NCBI RefSeq assembly: GCF_010820665.1
Contig: NZ_JAAIKC010000008.1
Location: forward strand, 62,001-126,000
Reading direction: 5' to 3'
Source: Paenibacillus sp. SYP-B3998
Lineage (GTDB): Bacteria; Bacillota; Bacilli; Paenibacillales; NBRC-103111
Length of the DNA: 64,000 bases
Positions 44,801 to 52,595 of the stretch are shown in pieces. Both the position numbers and the translations under genes were made by a program. The notes below the pieces were generated by a model. The model was not told the DNA's origin. It searched no databases and saw only the letters and a list, made by a program, of their open reading frames with translations. Position 1 is the first letter of the stretch; each line of letters starts with the position of its first letter.

Positions 44801-45041
44801 TCCAAGGTTGACTTTCATTTACCATTACTTTGCGATGGTGCCGTTCCTCATTCTCATTTTGACCTACTATGTGAAGGCGTATTTGGAGGAAGGCCCGCTT
44901 CATAAGCGGCGATGGGTGCTTGGATATTTGATTGCAGTTTTTGTTATGTTCGTTATGTTTTATCCCATTCTTTCTGGAATGATGATTCCATCGGCGTATT
45001 CGTTCTTCCTTCGTTGGTTACCTGGTTGGAATTTCTTTTGA
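41826..45041 (+). CDS. Two-headed membrane glycosyltransferase: GT-C unit, discoidin-like domain, PMT unit
   Basis: A 1071-residue protein. The N-terminal ~420 residues form a GT-C glycosyltransferase with about ten helices and the loop YDTDVRTFLAWS plus DYPPGYMYVLYL. A cytosolic linker is followed by a discoidin-like (F5/8 type C) domain near residues 500-600 (FSLDGQEWKDQI, ARYVKITMDT). The C-terminal half is a protein O-mannosyltransferase/GT39 unit with the catalytic acidic pair in TYFDEIYHARTAYE and STHPPLGK. Such enzymes transfer sugar from polyprenyl phosphate to proteins or wall polymers. ATG 41826 has AAAGGAG upstream. Confidence 0.88.
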   Translation: MVSWFKQLGRPPGRLLLLGIILLTGLLLRLVIAPMWVGYDTDVRTFLAWSDRAYTVGLSGLYTNAKDYFLDYPPGYMYVLYLVGMLHHKLAIPWVSSESLILLKLPAILADLVTACIVYGIAKSENASSRKWLQSLGFAALFTFDPAIWVNSAVWGQVDSFFMLFILITFLYQQKGMLPQASVFMALSILLKPQALLFGIFLLIDVIRKRNAMLFIVCVLSGVATIAVFTLPFAVGRGYGWLIDLYSGTLASYPYASLNAFNLMALLGGNFMDMTTGVGPVSYQLIGWVLMALSIVYTCFLYIRSRGQRGALFYLAFLFITAVFMCMTKMHERYLHYGLLLALMSFLSIKDRRILGLFIGFSITHFINVADVLLRSFHQDYHIPRYDSLMLMISAINVVMFGYACLLGWRLFVKPQQDQGSDNETPHLPNKKKVAFTERWNAIFKPSEDVIERSEKGRFFSKKDGLYIGALVLVYTCIALFHLGGLKDPTTFWKPAKAGEAVIADLGAPHTITRINSFAGVGEGSYSYWFSLDGQEWKDQITVKSDHTKVLTWNTVEPKHEARYVKITMDTQESAALHLHEVGIFGDGSDKILRVALVTEQEVSAADEGKPAFLFDEPRVVPYTPTYMEGTYFDEIYHARTAYEHLNKIEPYESTHPPLGKILISIGIYVFGLNPFGWRIVGTLFGVAMIPLMYVFAKRMFGRSEYAFIAAFLLTFDFMHFAQTRIATIDVYGVFFIMLMFYYMYRYTTLSFYRERLWTTLLPLGLSGLFFGIGAASKWIVIYGGAGLALLLLLSLLERFSEYRFASRLLREDRSISAIPPEESDKDIEISEHLPLQKDERSRLQLVQRLFIRNTLLTLAWCVLMFVIVPLGVYMLSYIPFMMVPGPGHNLKDVVTYQVHMYKYHKDLVATHPFASPWWEWPMMLRPIWYYQAKLMPQGMLSSIVSFGNPLVWWPGLVAVIFSFYVAFRRKDHKLRMLLIAYCSQYLPWILVPRLTFIYHYFAMVPFLILILTYYVKAYLEEGPLHKRRWVLGYLIAVFVMFVMFYPILSGMMIPSAYSFFLRWLPGWNFF

Positions 45042-45051
45042 TCAACTAGGG

Positions 45052-45080
45052 TTGACGATAGGAAATGGCGATGTTAAGAT
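45052..45080 (+). promoter_or_regulatory. Promoter upstream of a terminator and ssuE
   Basis: TTGACG at 45052-45057, 17 bp, TAAGAT at 45075-45080. It lies 10 bp after the glycosyltransferase stop and before the 45131-45176 terminator, so it would produce a leader of about 90 nt. Confidence 0.6.
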
Positions 45081-45130
45081 AAATCCAAGTTAATTACTAT
45101 GGATTTATACAAGTTGACCAGATTGCTGGA

Positions 45131-45176
45131 GACTCCCCCTTTGCTCGAAAATCAAGGGTAGCGGAGTCTTTTTTTT
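45131..45176 (+). terminator. Terminator between glycosyltransferase and ssuE
   Basis: GACTCC...GGAGTC with an inner CCCTT/AAGGG stem, then eight T. It can serve the glycosyltransferase transcript and also the short leader starting at about 45087. Confidence 0.9.
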
Positions 45177-45202
45177 CAATTATAAAATGGAGAGTGAATC
45201 AC

Positions 45203-45745
45203 ATGCCTAAAGTTGTCATTATTTCAGGAAGCCCAACACCAACATCTCGCTTGCATGGCGTTATCGAAGTGGCCAAAACGGTGCTGCTTCAAGCAGGTCT
45301 TGAAGTTGAATGGATCAAAGTACGCGATATCCCTGCAGAGGATCTTCTATATGCCAAGTTTGACAGTGAGGCCATTGTGAAAGCAAATGCGTCAATAGCT
45401 GAAGCAGATGCCGTATTCGTAGCTACACCTGTGTACAAAGCTTCGTACACAGGCGTTCTTAAAGCGTTTCTGGATCTTCTTCCACAAAAAGGGCTTGAAC
45501 GCAAAATCGTGCTTCCTCTTGCGGTAGGCGGGACGATTTCTCATTTGCTCGCAATTGATTATGCATTAAAGCCAGTACTCTCCTCACTTGGCGCGCAAAA
45601 CATCCTTCAAGGTGTGTACGTGCTGGATAAACAAGTGACTTGGAGCGATCAAGGACAAGCAATTTTGGACGATGAAATCTCTACGCGTCTGCATGAGTCT
45701 GTTTCTGAATTCATTCAAGAAATCAAATGGCATACAAGCCGCTAA
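45203..45745 (+). CDS. ssuE: NADPH-dependent FMN reductase, SsuE type
   Basis: A 180-residue flavodoxin-fold reductase. VIISGSPTPTSRLHGVI is the FMN-phosphate loop and ATPVYKASYTGVLKAFLDLLP the second flavin block, both matching SsuE. SsuE supplies FMNH2 to alkanesulfonate monooxygenase SsuD; no ssuD or transporter lies next to it here, so the partner must be elsewhere or differ. ATG 45203 was chosen over GTG 45194 on ribosome binding site spacing. Strong terminators lie on both sides. Confidence 0.88.
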   Translation: MPKVVIISGSPTPTSRLHGVIEVAKTVLLQAGLEVEWIKVRDIPAEDLLYAKFDSEAIVKANASIAEADAVFVATPVYKASYTGVLKAFLDLLPQKGLERKIVLPLAVGGTISHLLAIDYALKPVLSSLGAQNILQGVYVLDKQVTWSDQGQAILDDEISTRLHESVSEFIQEIKWHTSR

Positions 45746-45789
45746 GGAAATATATTCACTAAAAGTCGCGTAAACAAGTTGGTTTAGCA

Positions 45790-45846
45790 AAAAAACGCTC
45801 TAATGGTAACGGATCACACATCCGTTATCATTGAGAGCGTTTTTTT
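45790..45846 (+). terminator. Terminator after ssuE
   Basis: AAAAAACGCTC with TAACGGAT on one arm and ATCCGTTA with GAGCGTTTTTT on the other; a long near-perfect stem. Confidence 0.9.
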
Positions 45847-45882
45847 GTACTTGCATTAAATTATATTAAAAAACAAAAATAA

Positions 45883-45962
45883 CCAATTCTCCTAGTCAAT
45901 AAAAATAGAGAATTGGATAATTCATATATATGGTTGAAATGAAGATACGCTTATGCTAAAAT
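45883..45962 (+). promoter_or_regulatory. helD promoter with upstream inverted repeat
   Basis: TTGAAA at 45934-45939, 17 bp, TAAAAT at 45957-45962. Upstream, CCAATTCTC (45883-45891) and GAGAATTGG (45908-45916) form a perfect 9-bp inverted repeat with a 16-bp spacer, a possible operator. The predicted untranslated leader is about 135 nt. Confidence 0.55.
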
Positions 45963-46103
45963 CATGAATGAGGTATTTATTTACATTTATAATAATAAAT
46001 TACATTTTTATAATTTAACTTTATCGAAAATGGATTGAGTTGTCAACTGCAATTTCGATGCCTTTCAATTTCTTAATTAATTCCGCATAAAGGAGTGTTT
46101 AAG

Positions 46104-48443
46104 ATGAGCGTAAAGTATGAAAGCTGGCAAGAGGAACAAGAGCGTGTCGACAAGGTTTTATCCGAAATCGATAAACAAACAATCGAACTCCAAGGGGACG
46201 CTAACGAAAAAAAATCGGATATCGTGGAATTCCGGAAAAACTTCTGGGGGGACGTTTCCGTAAATTTTGATGATGCGGGTACCTATTCGAGCTTGAAGCA
46301 GCAGACCGAGGTCTTGTCGGAGATAGAACGGACCTACCACCAAGCGCAGAAGAAACTGAAGACGTTAGCAAAGCTTAAACAGTCGCCATATTTCGGACGT
46401 ATTGATTTTCTTGATGCATTTAGTAAGGAAGATCAGCAAATTTACTTGGGCATTGCTTCATTAGTTGATGATGATGGGATTAATTTTCTTGTGTATGATT
46501 GGCGCGCGCCAGTGTCCAACTTGTACTACGATTATTCCCCTGGCCCAGCTAAGTACGAAACGCCCAGCGGAATCATTTCAGGTGAAATGACAGTAAAAAG
46601 ACAATATATAATTCGGCACGCCCGCATTACGAGTATGTTCGATACCGCCGTAACGATTGGAGACGAGTTGCTGCAAGATGTGCTCGGCAAACAGTCTAAT
46701 TCTCAAATGAAGAGCATCGTAGCGACCATCCAAAGAGAACAGAATCTTATAATACGTAATGTGAGCAGTCAAATGCTTGTCGTGCAAGGGGCGGCGGGCA
46801 GTGGAAAAACCTCAGCGGCACTACAACGGGTAGCTTATTTGCTGTACCGATACCGGGAGACACTTCGTGCAGATCAGATCATACTTTTCTCCCCAAATCC
46901 GATGTTCAACAGCTACGTTTCTACCGTTCTTCCTGAACTGGGCGAAGAAAATATGGAACAGACAACGTTTCAAGCGTATTTGGATCATCGTTTAGGAGGG
47001 ACCTTCCAGATGGAAGATTCTTTCAGCCAAATAGAATATACCCTTTCAGCAATGGATAAAGTCGGATATGAAGAACGAATCGAGGGTATTCGATTTAAAG
47101 CTTCACAGGAGTTCATGCAGTTAATTGAGCAATATATCGTAGATTTAGGTAGCGAAGGGATGGAATTTAAGGATATCACTTTCCGTGACGAAGTTCTTTT
47201 TCCGGCTGAGCGTATTAGGGAGCAATTCTACACGCATGATTCGGCTATGCGGATTCCGAACCGGATGGCGCTTCTCTCGGAGTGGCTATTGAAAGAATTG
47301 AAGAAAAAAGCCGTTGAAGAAATGGCTAAGCCTTGGGTTGAAGACGAAATTGAACTGCTCGACAAAGAAGAGTACCTTTGGGCGTTCAAAGAGCTTCAGA
47401 AACAAAATCGGTTCGCTGGAAATACTTTCGACGATTATAACAGTGAAAGGGGTTTTCTTGCCGAGAAGGTTGTGGATCTATTCTTCAAACCGGTTCGGCA
47501 GGGGATCCAACAATTCAGGTATGTGAATATACCTTTAATATACCAGCAGTTGTTCAGAAATCCCGCATATGTCCCCTGGTTTACGGTTAACAATAGGTTC
47601 CCGCAACATTGGTTGAAAATTTGTAAATTAACGATTGAAAAATTGGAGCGTTCCGAGTTGTTTTATGAAGATGCTACGCCCTTCCTGTACCTGACGGAGT
47701 GTATAGAAGGATTTCAAGTCAATAATAGGGTTCGGCATGTTTTTATTGATGAGGCGCAGGACTTCTCTACATTCCAATTTGTCTTCATCAAGAGGCTGTT
47801 TCCAAGGAGCAAAATGACTGTGCTCGGGGATTGGAACCAGAGAATATTCATTCATGATACGGCAAGCTCCAACATGGGCACATTGAATGCTTTGTACGGG
47901 GAAAAGGCCACAGAAAGCCTCACACTAACTAGAAGCTACCGCTCGACACGACAAATCATCGAATTTACGCGTGCATTAATCGAGGGAGGGGAGGCGATTA
48001 AGCCGTTCAATCGTGAAGGTAATAAACCGACTTTAAAAAAAGCCAACGACACAGCGGAGCTCGTAACCCATGTTGTGAACAGTATTCAAGAACTGCAAGC
48101 AGACGGTCATAGGACAATAGCTGTCATATGTAAAACCGCTAAGGAGAGTAGCGAAGCGAACGAGGCATTAAAAGATAAAGTTAAGGTAAGGTTGATCGAG
48201 AAAGAGACGGCTTCCTTCCAGGAAGGCATATTGGTTATCCCAACCTATTTGGCCAAAGGGGTAGAATTCGATGCTGTTATTATTTTCGACGCTTCTCAAA
48301 CACAATATGGCAGATCGAGCGAGCGAAAGCTATTCTACACCGCCTGTACAAGGGCCATGCATGATTTACATATCTGCTTCAACGGTGAAATGAATCCGTT
48401 AATTGCGAGAGCTTCACACGCAACTTACAATCTGAATGAATGA
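46104..48443 (+). CDS. helD: HelD-family RNA polymerase-recycling ATPase
   Basis: A 779-residue UvrD/Rep-like superfamily 1 motor. The N-terminal coiled coil (about 1-100) that reaches into the RNA polymerase secondary channel is followed by the conserved block YLGIASLVDD and YDWRAPVSNLYYDY. The Walker A motif is QGAAGSGKTSAALQRVAYLLYR (GSGKT, about residue 235), motif II is FIDEAQDFS, and motif VI is YTACTRAMHDL. HelD removes stalled RNA polymerase from DNA using ATP. AAAGGAG precedes ATG 46104. Confidence 0.94.
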   Translation: MSVKYESWQEEQERVDKVLSEIDKQTIELQGDANEKKSDIVEFRKNFWGDVSVNFDDAGTYSSLKQQTEVLSEIERTYHQAQKKLKTLAKLKQSPYFGRIDFLDAFSKEDQQIYLGIASLVDDDGINFLVYDWRAPVSNLYYDYSPGPAKYETPSGIISGEMTVKRQYIIRHARITSMFDTAVTIGDELLQDVLGKQSNSQMKSIVATIQREQNLIIRNVSSQMLVVQGAAGSGKTSAALQRVAYLLYRYRETLRADQIILFSPNPMFNSYVSTVLPELGEENMEQTTFQAYLDHRLGGTFQMEDSFSQIEYTLSAMDKVGYEERIEGIRFKASQEFMQLIEQYIVDLGSEGMEFKDITFRDEVLFPAERIREQFYTHDSAMRIPNRMALLSEWLLKELKKKAVEEMAKPWVEDEIELLDKEEYLWAFKELQKQNRFAGNTFDDYNSERGFLAEKVVDLFFKPVRQGIQQFRYVNIPLIYQQLFRNPAYVPWFTVNNRFPQHWLKICKLTIEKLERSELFYEDATPFLYLTECIEGFQVNNRVRHVFIDEAQDFSTFQFVFIKRLFPRSKMTVLGDWNQRIFIHDTASSNMGTLNALYGEKATESLTLTRSYRSTRQIIEFTRALIEGGEAIKPFNREGNKPTLKKANDTAELVTHVVNSIQELQADGHRTIAVICKTAKESSEANEALKDKVKVRLIEKETASFQEGILVIPTYLAKGVEFDAVIIFDASQTQYGRSSERKLFYTACTRAMHDLHICFNGEMNPLIARASHATYNLNE

Positions 48444-48465
48444 GGCTTTAGAGAAAAAATAGATT

Positions 48466-48726
48466 GGTGGTTGTTGGACGCTTGCAGTGTGTGTCATTAT
48501 GTTTGTAATGAACGGGCTGCTGTTTTTGACGCAGTATTTTCAATTTACCAAACAAAGCAGACCATATGAAACGGGGCTCATGATGAATCTGTTCACGGCA
48601 GCAGCGAACAGTGATCCGAGAGTGGGCACCTTCTTCCAAAGTGTTCATCTCTCGGGTCACAGCTCAAAGGAACGGACTGCTTTTCATCCTTTTTTTTTCA
48701 GTTTAAGAAGATTGGTTGCGTTTTAA
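48466..48726 (+). pseudogene. Possible remnant of a DHA2-type MFS transporter
   Basis: An open stretch right after helD encodes a hydrophobic segment, WTLAVCVIMFVMNGLLFL, followed by TQYFQF...RPYETGLMM. This resembles the exporter pattern 'LLFLLTQYLQFVLGYSPLETGL'. It has no good ribosome binding site, no N terminus, and the similarity fades after about 50 residues. I read it as a short fragment of a lost exporter gene; a chance frame is possible. Confidence 0.35.
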
Positions 48727-48811
48727 AGTAAGGTTTTTGCAAAGATGATGAGCTCTACATGCGTTTTCTGCATAGCTGTGTCTTCTGCTTTTCTTATACA
48801 TGCAACTGATG

Positions 48812-49822
48812 TCAAGCCACTGTATCCGGCTCTAACAATTGTTCAAAATCTAACTCTTCAAAAGCTTGCCTTTTACCTACGCTATTAATATTAAGTTTTA
48901 GGCTCTCCAAAGTTACAGTAGACAATTCTTCTACTTCACAACAAATCGTAGCAAGTTTTTTGCTCAAGAGAGCCAGTTCTTTATGTTCGATCAACTTTTT
49001 CAGTGGCGAACGTTTTATACTTAGTGATTTGATGAGGTCTGTAACTACTTCTTGGGAATTTGCTTCAATAAAATCATAGATATTTTCTACTGAATAAAAA
49101 TGTTTTAAAAGCGGAACGGATGTCTTCTCTCCTATTCCAGACACACCAGGGATATTATCTGATACGTCTCCCTCAATCGCCTTTCGATCAATGATTTGTA
49201 AGGGATTGACTCCATAGAAATGCTCTACTAATTCAGGGGTGAATTCGAAAACTCCAGTAGGTAAGTTAAGGTTCTTAGGATTTATATTAACTTCCTTATA
49301 CATTTCTTTAGCCTTATTCGTAATATACCAGTGACGAACATTTTCGTTAACTAATTGTAATGCATCTTGGTCTTTCGTAAGAATAACTACCGGAATTTGA
49401 TTGCTGAGATTGGATCGTAATGTGCCAATAAGATCATCTGCCTCGTAGCGGCTCGATACAAACTGAATAATATTCATTTGTTCAAGAACTCTCTGAGCCA
49501 TCGGAAATTGCATGCCGAGTTCAAAGTTCAACTCACCCCTCTGTGCTTTGTATTGCGGGTAAAGCTCTCTTCGAAAAGTTTCGCGGCTCAAATCCCAGGC
49601 GACTGCAATATGCGATGGCTTTTGGTTTTTAATTAAATTAAGCAATGTTCTCACCATGGTATAGACTCCATTGGTATACACGCCTTCGCTAGCTTGCATA
49701 ATCTTTTTGCGTGCTCTTGCATAGTCTTCTTCTGACTTCGCGGTTTTATATTCAAAAGGCAGTGTACCGAAGAAGCTAGTAGACAACAATGATGAACCGT
49801 CAATTAATAATAAGAAACTCAT
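48812..49822 (-). CDS. Standalone 5'-3' exonuclease (FEN/Pol I N-domain type)
   Basis: A 336-residue nuclease like the N-terminal domain of DNA polymerase I and B. subtilis YpcP. LLIDGSSLLSTSFFG holds the first metal-binding Asp, AVAWDL and SSRYEADDLIGTL further acidic ligands, and LTKDQDALQLV the next; GDVSDNIPGVSGIGEKT is the helix-hairpin-helix that grips DNA. Likely role: removal of RNA primers and flaps. ATG 49822 follows GGAGGG; the longer reading from 49852 is rejected. Confidence 0.92.
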   Translation of the reverse strand: MSFLLLIDGSSLLSTSFFGTLPFEYKTAKSEEDYARARKKIMQASEGVYTNGVYTMVRTLLNLIKNQKPSHIAVAWDLSRETFRRELYPQYKAQRGELNFELGMQFPMAQRVLEQMNIIQFVSSRYEADDLIGTLRSNLSNQIPVVILTKDQDALQLVNENVRHWYITNKAKEMYKEVNINPKNLNLPTGVFEFTPELVEHFYGVNPLQIIDRKAIEGDVSDNIPGVSGIGEKTSVPLLKHFYSVENIYDFIEANSQEVVTDLIKSLSIKRSPLKKLIEHKELALLSKKLATICCEVEELSTVTLESLKLNINSVGKRQAFEELDFEQLLEPDTVA

Positions 49823-50270
49823 ATAACCCTCCAGTGACGATGTGGGTACCATTCTTGATGGAAATCACATTGCTCTTCATGTTTTGATTCGTTCAACAAC
49901 AACACTATGTATAAACTTCGCTATGTTACATAGTACCATCTTTCAGGTTGTAAGTCGTTCTTTCGTCTGATGATGCACGAACGAAGAGTTCTCTTAATGA
50001 TATCATCATCTCTAAAATAATGCTTCGTGATATCTTTTTCCAGTTCATTCATCTGTTGCGTTTTCAAGTTGAACTTATATTAGTAAAAATTAGGCAGACA
50101 AAAAGACTAGAACTCAATGCGTGCTGCGTTTGATTGAAGTTATTTTTCCAAAAAAGGGACGGCCGCTGATGCGATCAAATCATTTTTGGAAAAATTTATG
50201 GAAACGAGCAGCGCCCGCAAGGGTAGCTTTCACCCCTAAGCTTCTTGAGGAACAGTACTAAGCTAGAAGC
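49823..50270. other. 450-bp intergenic region
   Basis: No gene is supported on either strand. It should hold the leftward promoter of the exonuclease gene. Near 50140-50200 TTTTTCCAAAAAA and TTTTTGGAAAAA flank CGCTGATGCG, a loose inverted repeat. Confidence 0.4.
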
Positions 50271-50319
50271 AAAACAACCCGTTGAACACTTGAGAAACAA
50301 GTGTTCAACGGGTTGTTTT
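50271..50319 (-). terminator. Terminator of the 50338-50634 gene
   Basis: AAAACAACCCGTTGAACACTT (50271-50291) and its exact complement at 50299-50319 flank the 7-nt loop GAGAAAC; the T run is inside the stem. Confidence 0.85.
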
Positions 50320-50337
50320 GGCTTAAATAGGGAGTCC

Positions 50338-50634
50338 TCAGTGGGGGTCATTTTGCAGATCATCTTCACCGGGATAGTCTCGCTTTAAACCCTCATGCAG
50401 CTCACGATTCTCATAGGAGAAACTGTTGGGTGAGCGCTGATCCTTCCGCCATGGCGTGCTTTTGCCAAGGGATTCGGTGTTCAAACTCGTTCCATAGGGA
50501 CCCTCAGGGAATTCCTCGGGAATGAGGTCGTTACGCTGCGATTCGACCGTTTCCAAATCGGTGTAAGCATCCCGTTCTTCATGGATGAACCCATGGGGCT
50601 GTTGCTTTTCTTGCTCTTCAAAGTCACTGGTCAT
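50338..50634 (-). CDS. Small acidic hypothetical protein
   Basis: A 98-residue hydrophilic, probably disordered protein rich in Glu, Asp, Pro and Ser (for example HEERDAYTDLETVESQR and EEFPEGPYGTSLN). GGAGGATTTTTCC gives a good ribosome binding site before ATG 50634 and a perfect terminator follows. It resembles short low-complexity proteins found in spore formers, but I recognise no family. Confidence 0.65.
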   Translation of the reverse strand: MTSDFEEQEKQQPHGFIHEERDAYTDLETVESQRNDLIPEEFPEGPYGTSLNTESLGKSTPWRKDQRSPNSFSYENRELHEGLKRDYPGEDDLQNDPH

Positions 50635-50732
50635 GGAAAAATCCTCCTATCCAAGGGGTTTTTTCTAATGTCTATTTTAGGGGGATGCAGCTCAAGCTGC
50701 CTGTGCTTTTTCCAGTTTCCCCTTCCGCGTAA

Positions 50733-51026
50733 TTAAATATCCGTGAAATGGATCGATCCAATGACTTGCGATAAGAAACCAACAAGCTCTTGAGCTTGTT
50801 CCTCAGTGACTTTGAAAACATGTTCCAAATAACCTTCCTCTGCCAGATCATCGGGTCCAATTACAGCGCTGCGCCCCGATTGCAGATCGATGACGAGCTT
50901 CTTGCCGTAGTAACGGGTTGTTGTCATAATTGCTAGATCGAAGCGATGTAGCGCTTCTCCAATAAAACAAACAAAACGAGTCGTTGTTTCCTCCGAATGG
51001 TCATATAAAAAGTCAAAATCAGACAT
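50733..51026 (-). CDS. DUF3055 (SAV0927) family protein
   Basis: A 97-residue protein: FLYDHSEETTTRFVCFIGEA at the start, then TTTRYYGKKLVIDLQSGRSA. This matches the small Firmicutes DUF3055 family of unknown function. GGAGGGCC precedes ATG 51026. The gene diverges from the HRDC gene, with promoter elements of both in the 200 bp between. Confidence 0.75.
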   Translation of the reverse strand: MSDFDFLYDHSEETTTRFVCFIGEALHRFDLAIMTTTRYYGKKLVIDLQSGRSAVIGPDDLAEEGYLEHVFKVTEEQAQELVGFLSQVIGSIHFTDI

Positions 51027-51095
51027 GATGGCCCTCCATTCTCTTCCTAGTATGCATTCATTATACCTGAAAAAGGCTCATCAACAAAACACATC

Positions 51096-51124
51096 TTGCG
51101 CGCGTCTTACAAACATGGTATGAT
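51096..51124 (+). promoter_or_regulatory. Promoter upstream of a terminator and the HRDC gene
   Basis: TTGCGC at 51096-51101, 17 bp, TATGAT at 51119-51124; transcription would start near 51131, 11 bases before a terminator hairpin. Confidence 0.6.
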
Positions 51125-51141
51125 TTGGATATTCGAAAGGG

Positions 51142-51187
51142 AAGCACCTTTTCTACGTACGCGTAGAAGAGGTGCTTTTTTGCTTTT
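51142..51187 (+). terminator. Terminator-like attenuator before the HRDC gene
   Basis: AAGCACCTTTTCTACG and CGTAGAAGAGGTGCTT pair closely, followed by TTTTTGCTTTTTT. The neighbouring gene to the left runs the other way, so no upstream rightward gene needs it. It can only stop transcripts starting at the 51096 promoter. Confidence 0.8.
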
Positions 51188-51225
51188 TTGAACCTAATTT
51201 TGAGTCGACGATTGGAGGAGAATGG

Positions 51226-52239
51226 ATGAATGTTGTATTTTTAAACACCTTAGAGAAGGAAGCGGGGGATCATGGAGTTACATCAGCACAAGTATCAATT
51301 GGGGAGTCGCAAGGGATTTGGAATGTGTTTTGGAGTGAGCCTGATGCTCAGGGCAGAGTCAGTCAAGATCAGTGGTATCAAGGAATTAGCTGGGATGAGA
51401 TGCTGGGTGCCTTCCGACAAGGTCTTCGCGAAAAAATGCGATTCGGATTTCGTCCGCTAGTTAATACAGACTGGGAATCCACACAAGGACTTTCGGGTAA
51501 AGCGAAAATGACTCAGATGCTCGCTTATTACTGTGAAGAGATTCCGAATGAAGAGGTATTCGAAAGCTTAAGAGCATGGCGAAAGGAGCAGGCTGCGCGC
51601 GAGGGAAGGGCACCGTATATCCTTGCAACGAATCGTGTACTTCGTATGATTTCTGTTTTTTTGCCGCAGACGCCCGAAGAGCTGCTGCAAATTCCCGGCT
51701 TTGGTGAGCAAAAGACAACGATGTATGCTGCTGATGTATTAAAGCTAACTGCTGAACATGGGCGCATGCATGGTTTTCCACTGGATTGGGTTTCGAGAAC
51801 TGTGGATATCGCTAAGTTTGAAGCATGGTTAATTGCTCAGAAAGAACAAAAGCTTCGCATGGAGCTCGATCGGGAAGTGAGTAAGCGTAAGCTGCTCGAA
51901 ATTGTAGCCAAGGGAGGTAATCTGGATGATTTGCAAGTTGCCATATCCATGCCGCGCAGGGAACTGTTGATGTGGGTAGAAGAGCTCGAAAGAGAGGGCT
52001 ATGATATGGATCCGCTCGTCGATACTGAGCTTACTTCTGTTTCTGAGGAAGAGCAGATTAAGGCATGGAACGCCTTTGAGTCAGAAGGTGATCGCTATCT
52101 AAAGCCTGTGTTGCAGCGGATCAATACGACAGAGGAGCTTAAGGGCAAGGCACTGGATCGTGCTTATGAATGGCTGCGTCTTCTAAGGTTGCGCTTTCGT
52201 CGGGAGAAGGAAAGTATCGCCTCGCAGGCGGCGAGCTAG
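51226..52239 (+). CDS. HRDC-domain protein
   Basis: A 337-residue protein. A first domain (about residues 1-95) has alternating strands (NVVFLNTLEKEAG). An HRDC domain at about 105-185 follows: EVFESLRAWRKEQAAREGRAPYILATNRVLRMI...TPEELLQIPGFGEQK (shown in part), the nucleic-acid-binding module of RecQ and RNase D. The C-terminal half is helical with LRMELDREVSKRKLLEIVAK, like the helix-turn-helix tail seen behind RecQ HRDC domains. No helicase or nuclease motifs are present. ATG 51226 has GGAGGAG upstream. Confidence 0.8.
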   Translation: MNVVFLNTLEKEAGDHGVTSAQVSIGESQGIWNVFWSEPDAQGRVSQDQWYQGISWDEMLGAFRQGLREKMRFGFRPLVNTDWESTQGLSGKAKMTQMLAYYCEEIPNEEVFESLRAWRKEQAAREGRAPYILATNRVLRMISVFLPQTPEELLQIPGFGEQKTTMYAADVLKLTAEHGRMHGFPLDWVSRTVDIAKFEAWLIAQKEQKLRMELDREVSKRKLLEIVAKGGNLDDLQVAISMPRRELLMWVEELEREGYDMDPLVDTELTSVSEEEQIKAWNAFESEGDRYLKPVLQRINTTEELKGKALDRAYEWLRLLRLRFRREKESIASQAAS

Positions 52240-52241
52240 CA

Positions 52242-52270
52242 TTGACAGGTCGCTTGGATTGTGGTTAAAT
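52242..52270 (+). promoter_or_regulatory. Promoter of the tyrS T-box unit
   Basis: TTGACA at 52242-52247, 17 bp, TTAAAT at 52265-52270, two bases after the HRDC stop. Confidence 0.7.
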
Positions 52271-52295
52271 GAACTCTAATCTTCATATCAACCAA

Positions 52296-52560
52296 AGCGA
52301 TGACGGATATGGGTGGATACCCTAGTAGGAGAAATGCCGCTGCTACAGAGAGTCGGTGCAAGGTGCGAACCGACGCATGCATAGATCTGAATTACAGTCC
52401 TGAGTTGGAAAAGGGAACATGCTGCACTTGGCATAAGTAGCTTTTACCCGGCAGTAATATGCCGTTATATATCTAAGTGAAAGAGATGATTCTCTTTAAT
52501 TAGGGTGGTACCGCGAGACAACCTTCTCGTCCCTTTATGGGGCGTGGATGTTGTCTTTTT
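52296..52560 (+). promoter_or_regulatory. T-box leader controlling tyrS
   Basis: The T-box AGGGTGGTACCGCG starts at 52502 and is followed by the terminator stem GACAACCTTCTCGTCCC...GGGGCGTGGATGTTGTC and eight T. The specifier codon is TAC (Tyr) in GAATTACAGTCCTGAG (about 52389-52404). Uncharged tRNA-Tyr should induce tyrS. Confidence 0.93.
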
Positions 52561-52595
52561 TTTATTATATATAGATAAACAGAGGAGGATTTCGT

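Noticed and set aside
49970-49990. LexA-like box GAACGAAGAGTTC near the exonuclease gene
   Set aside because: The half-sites are five bases apart, not four, so it does not match the SOS box.
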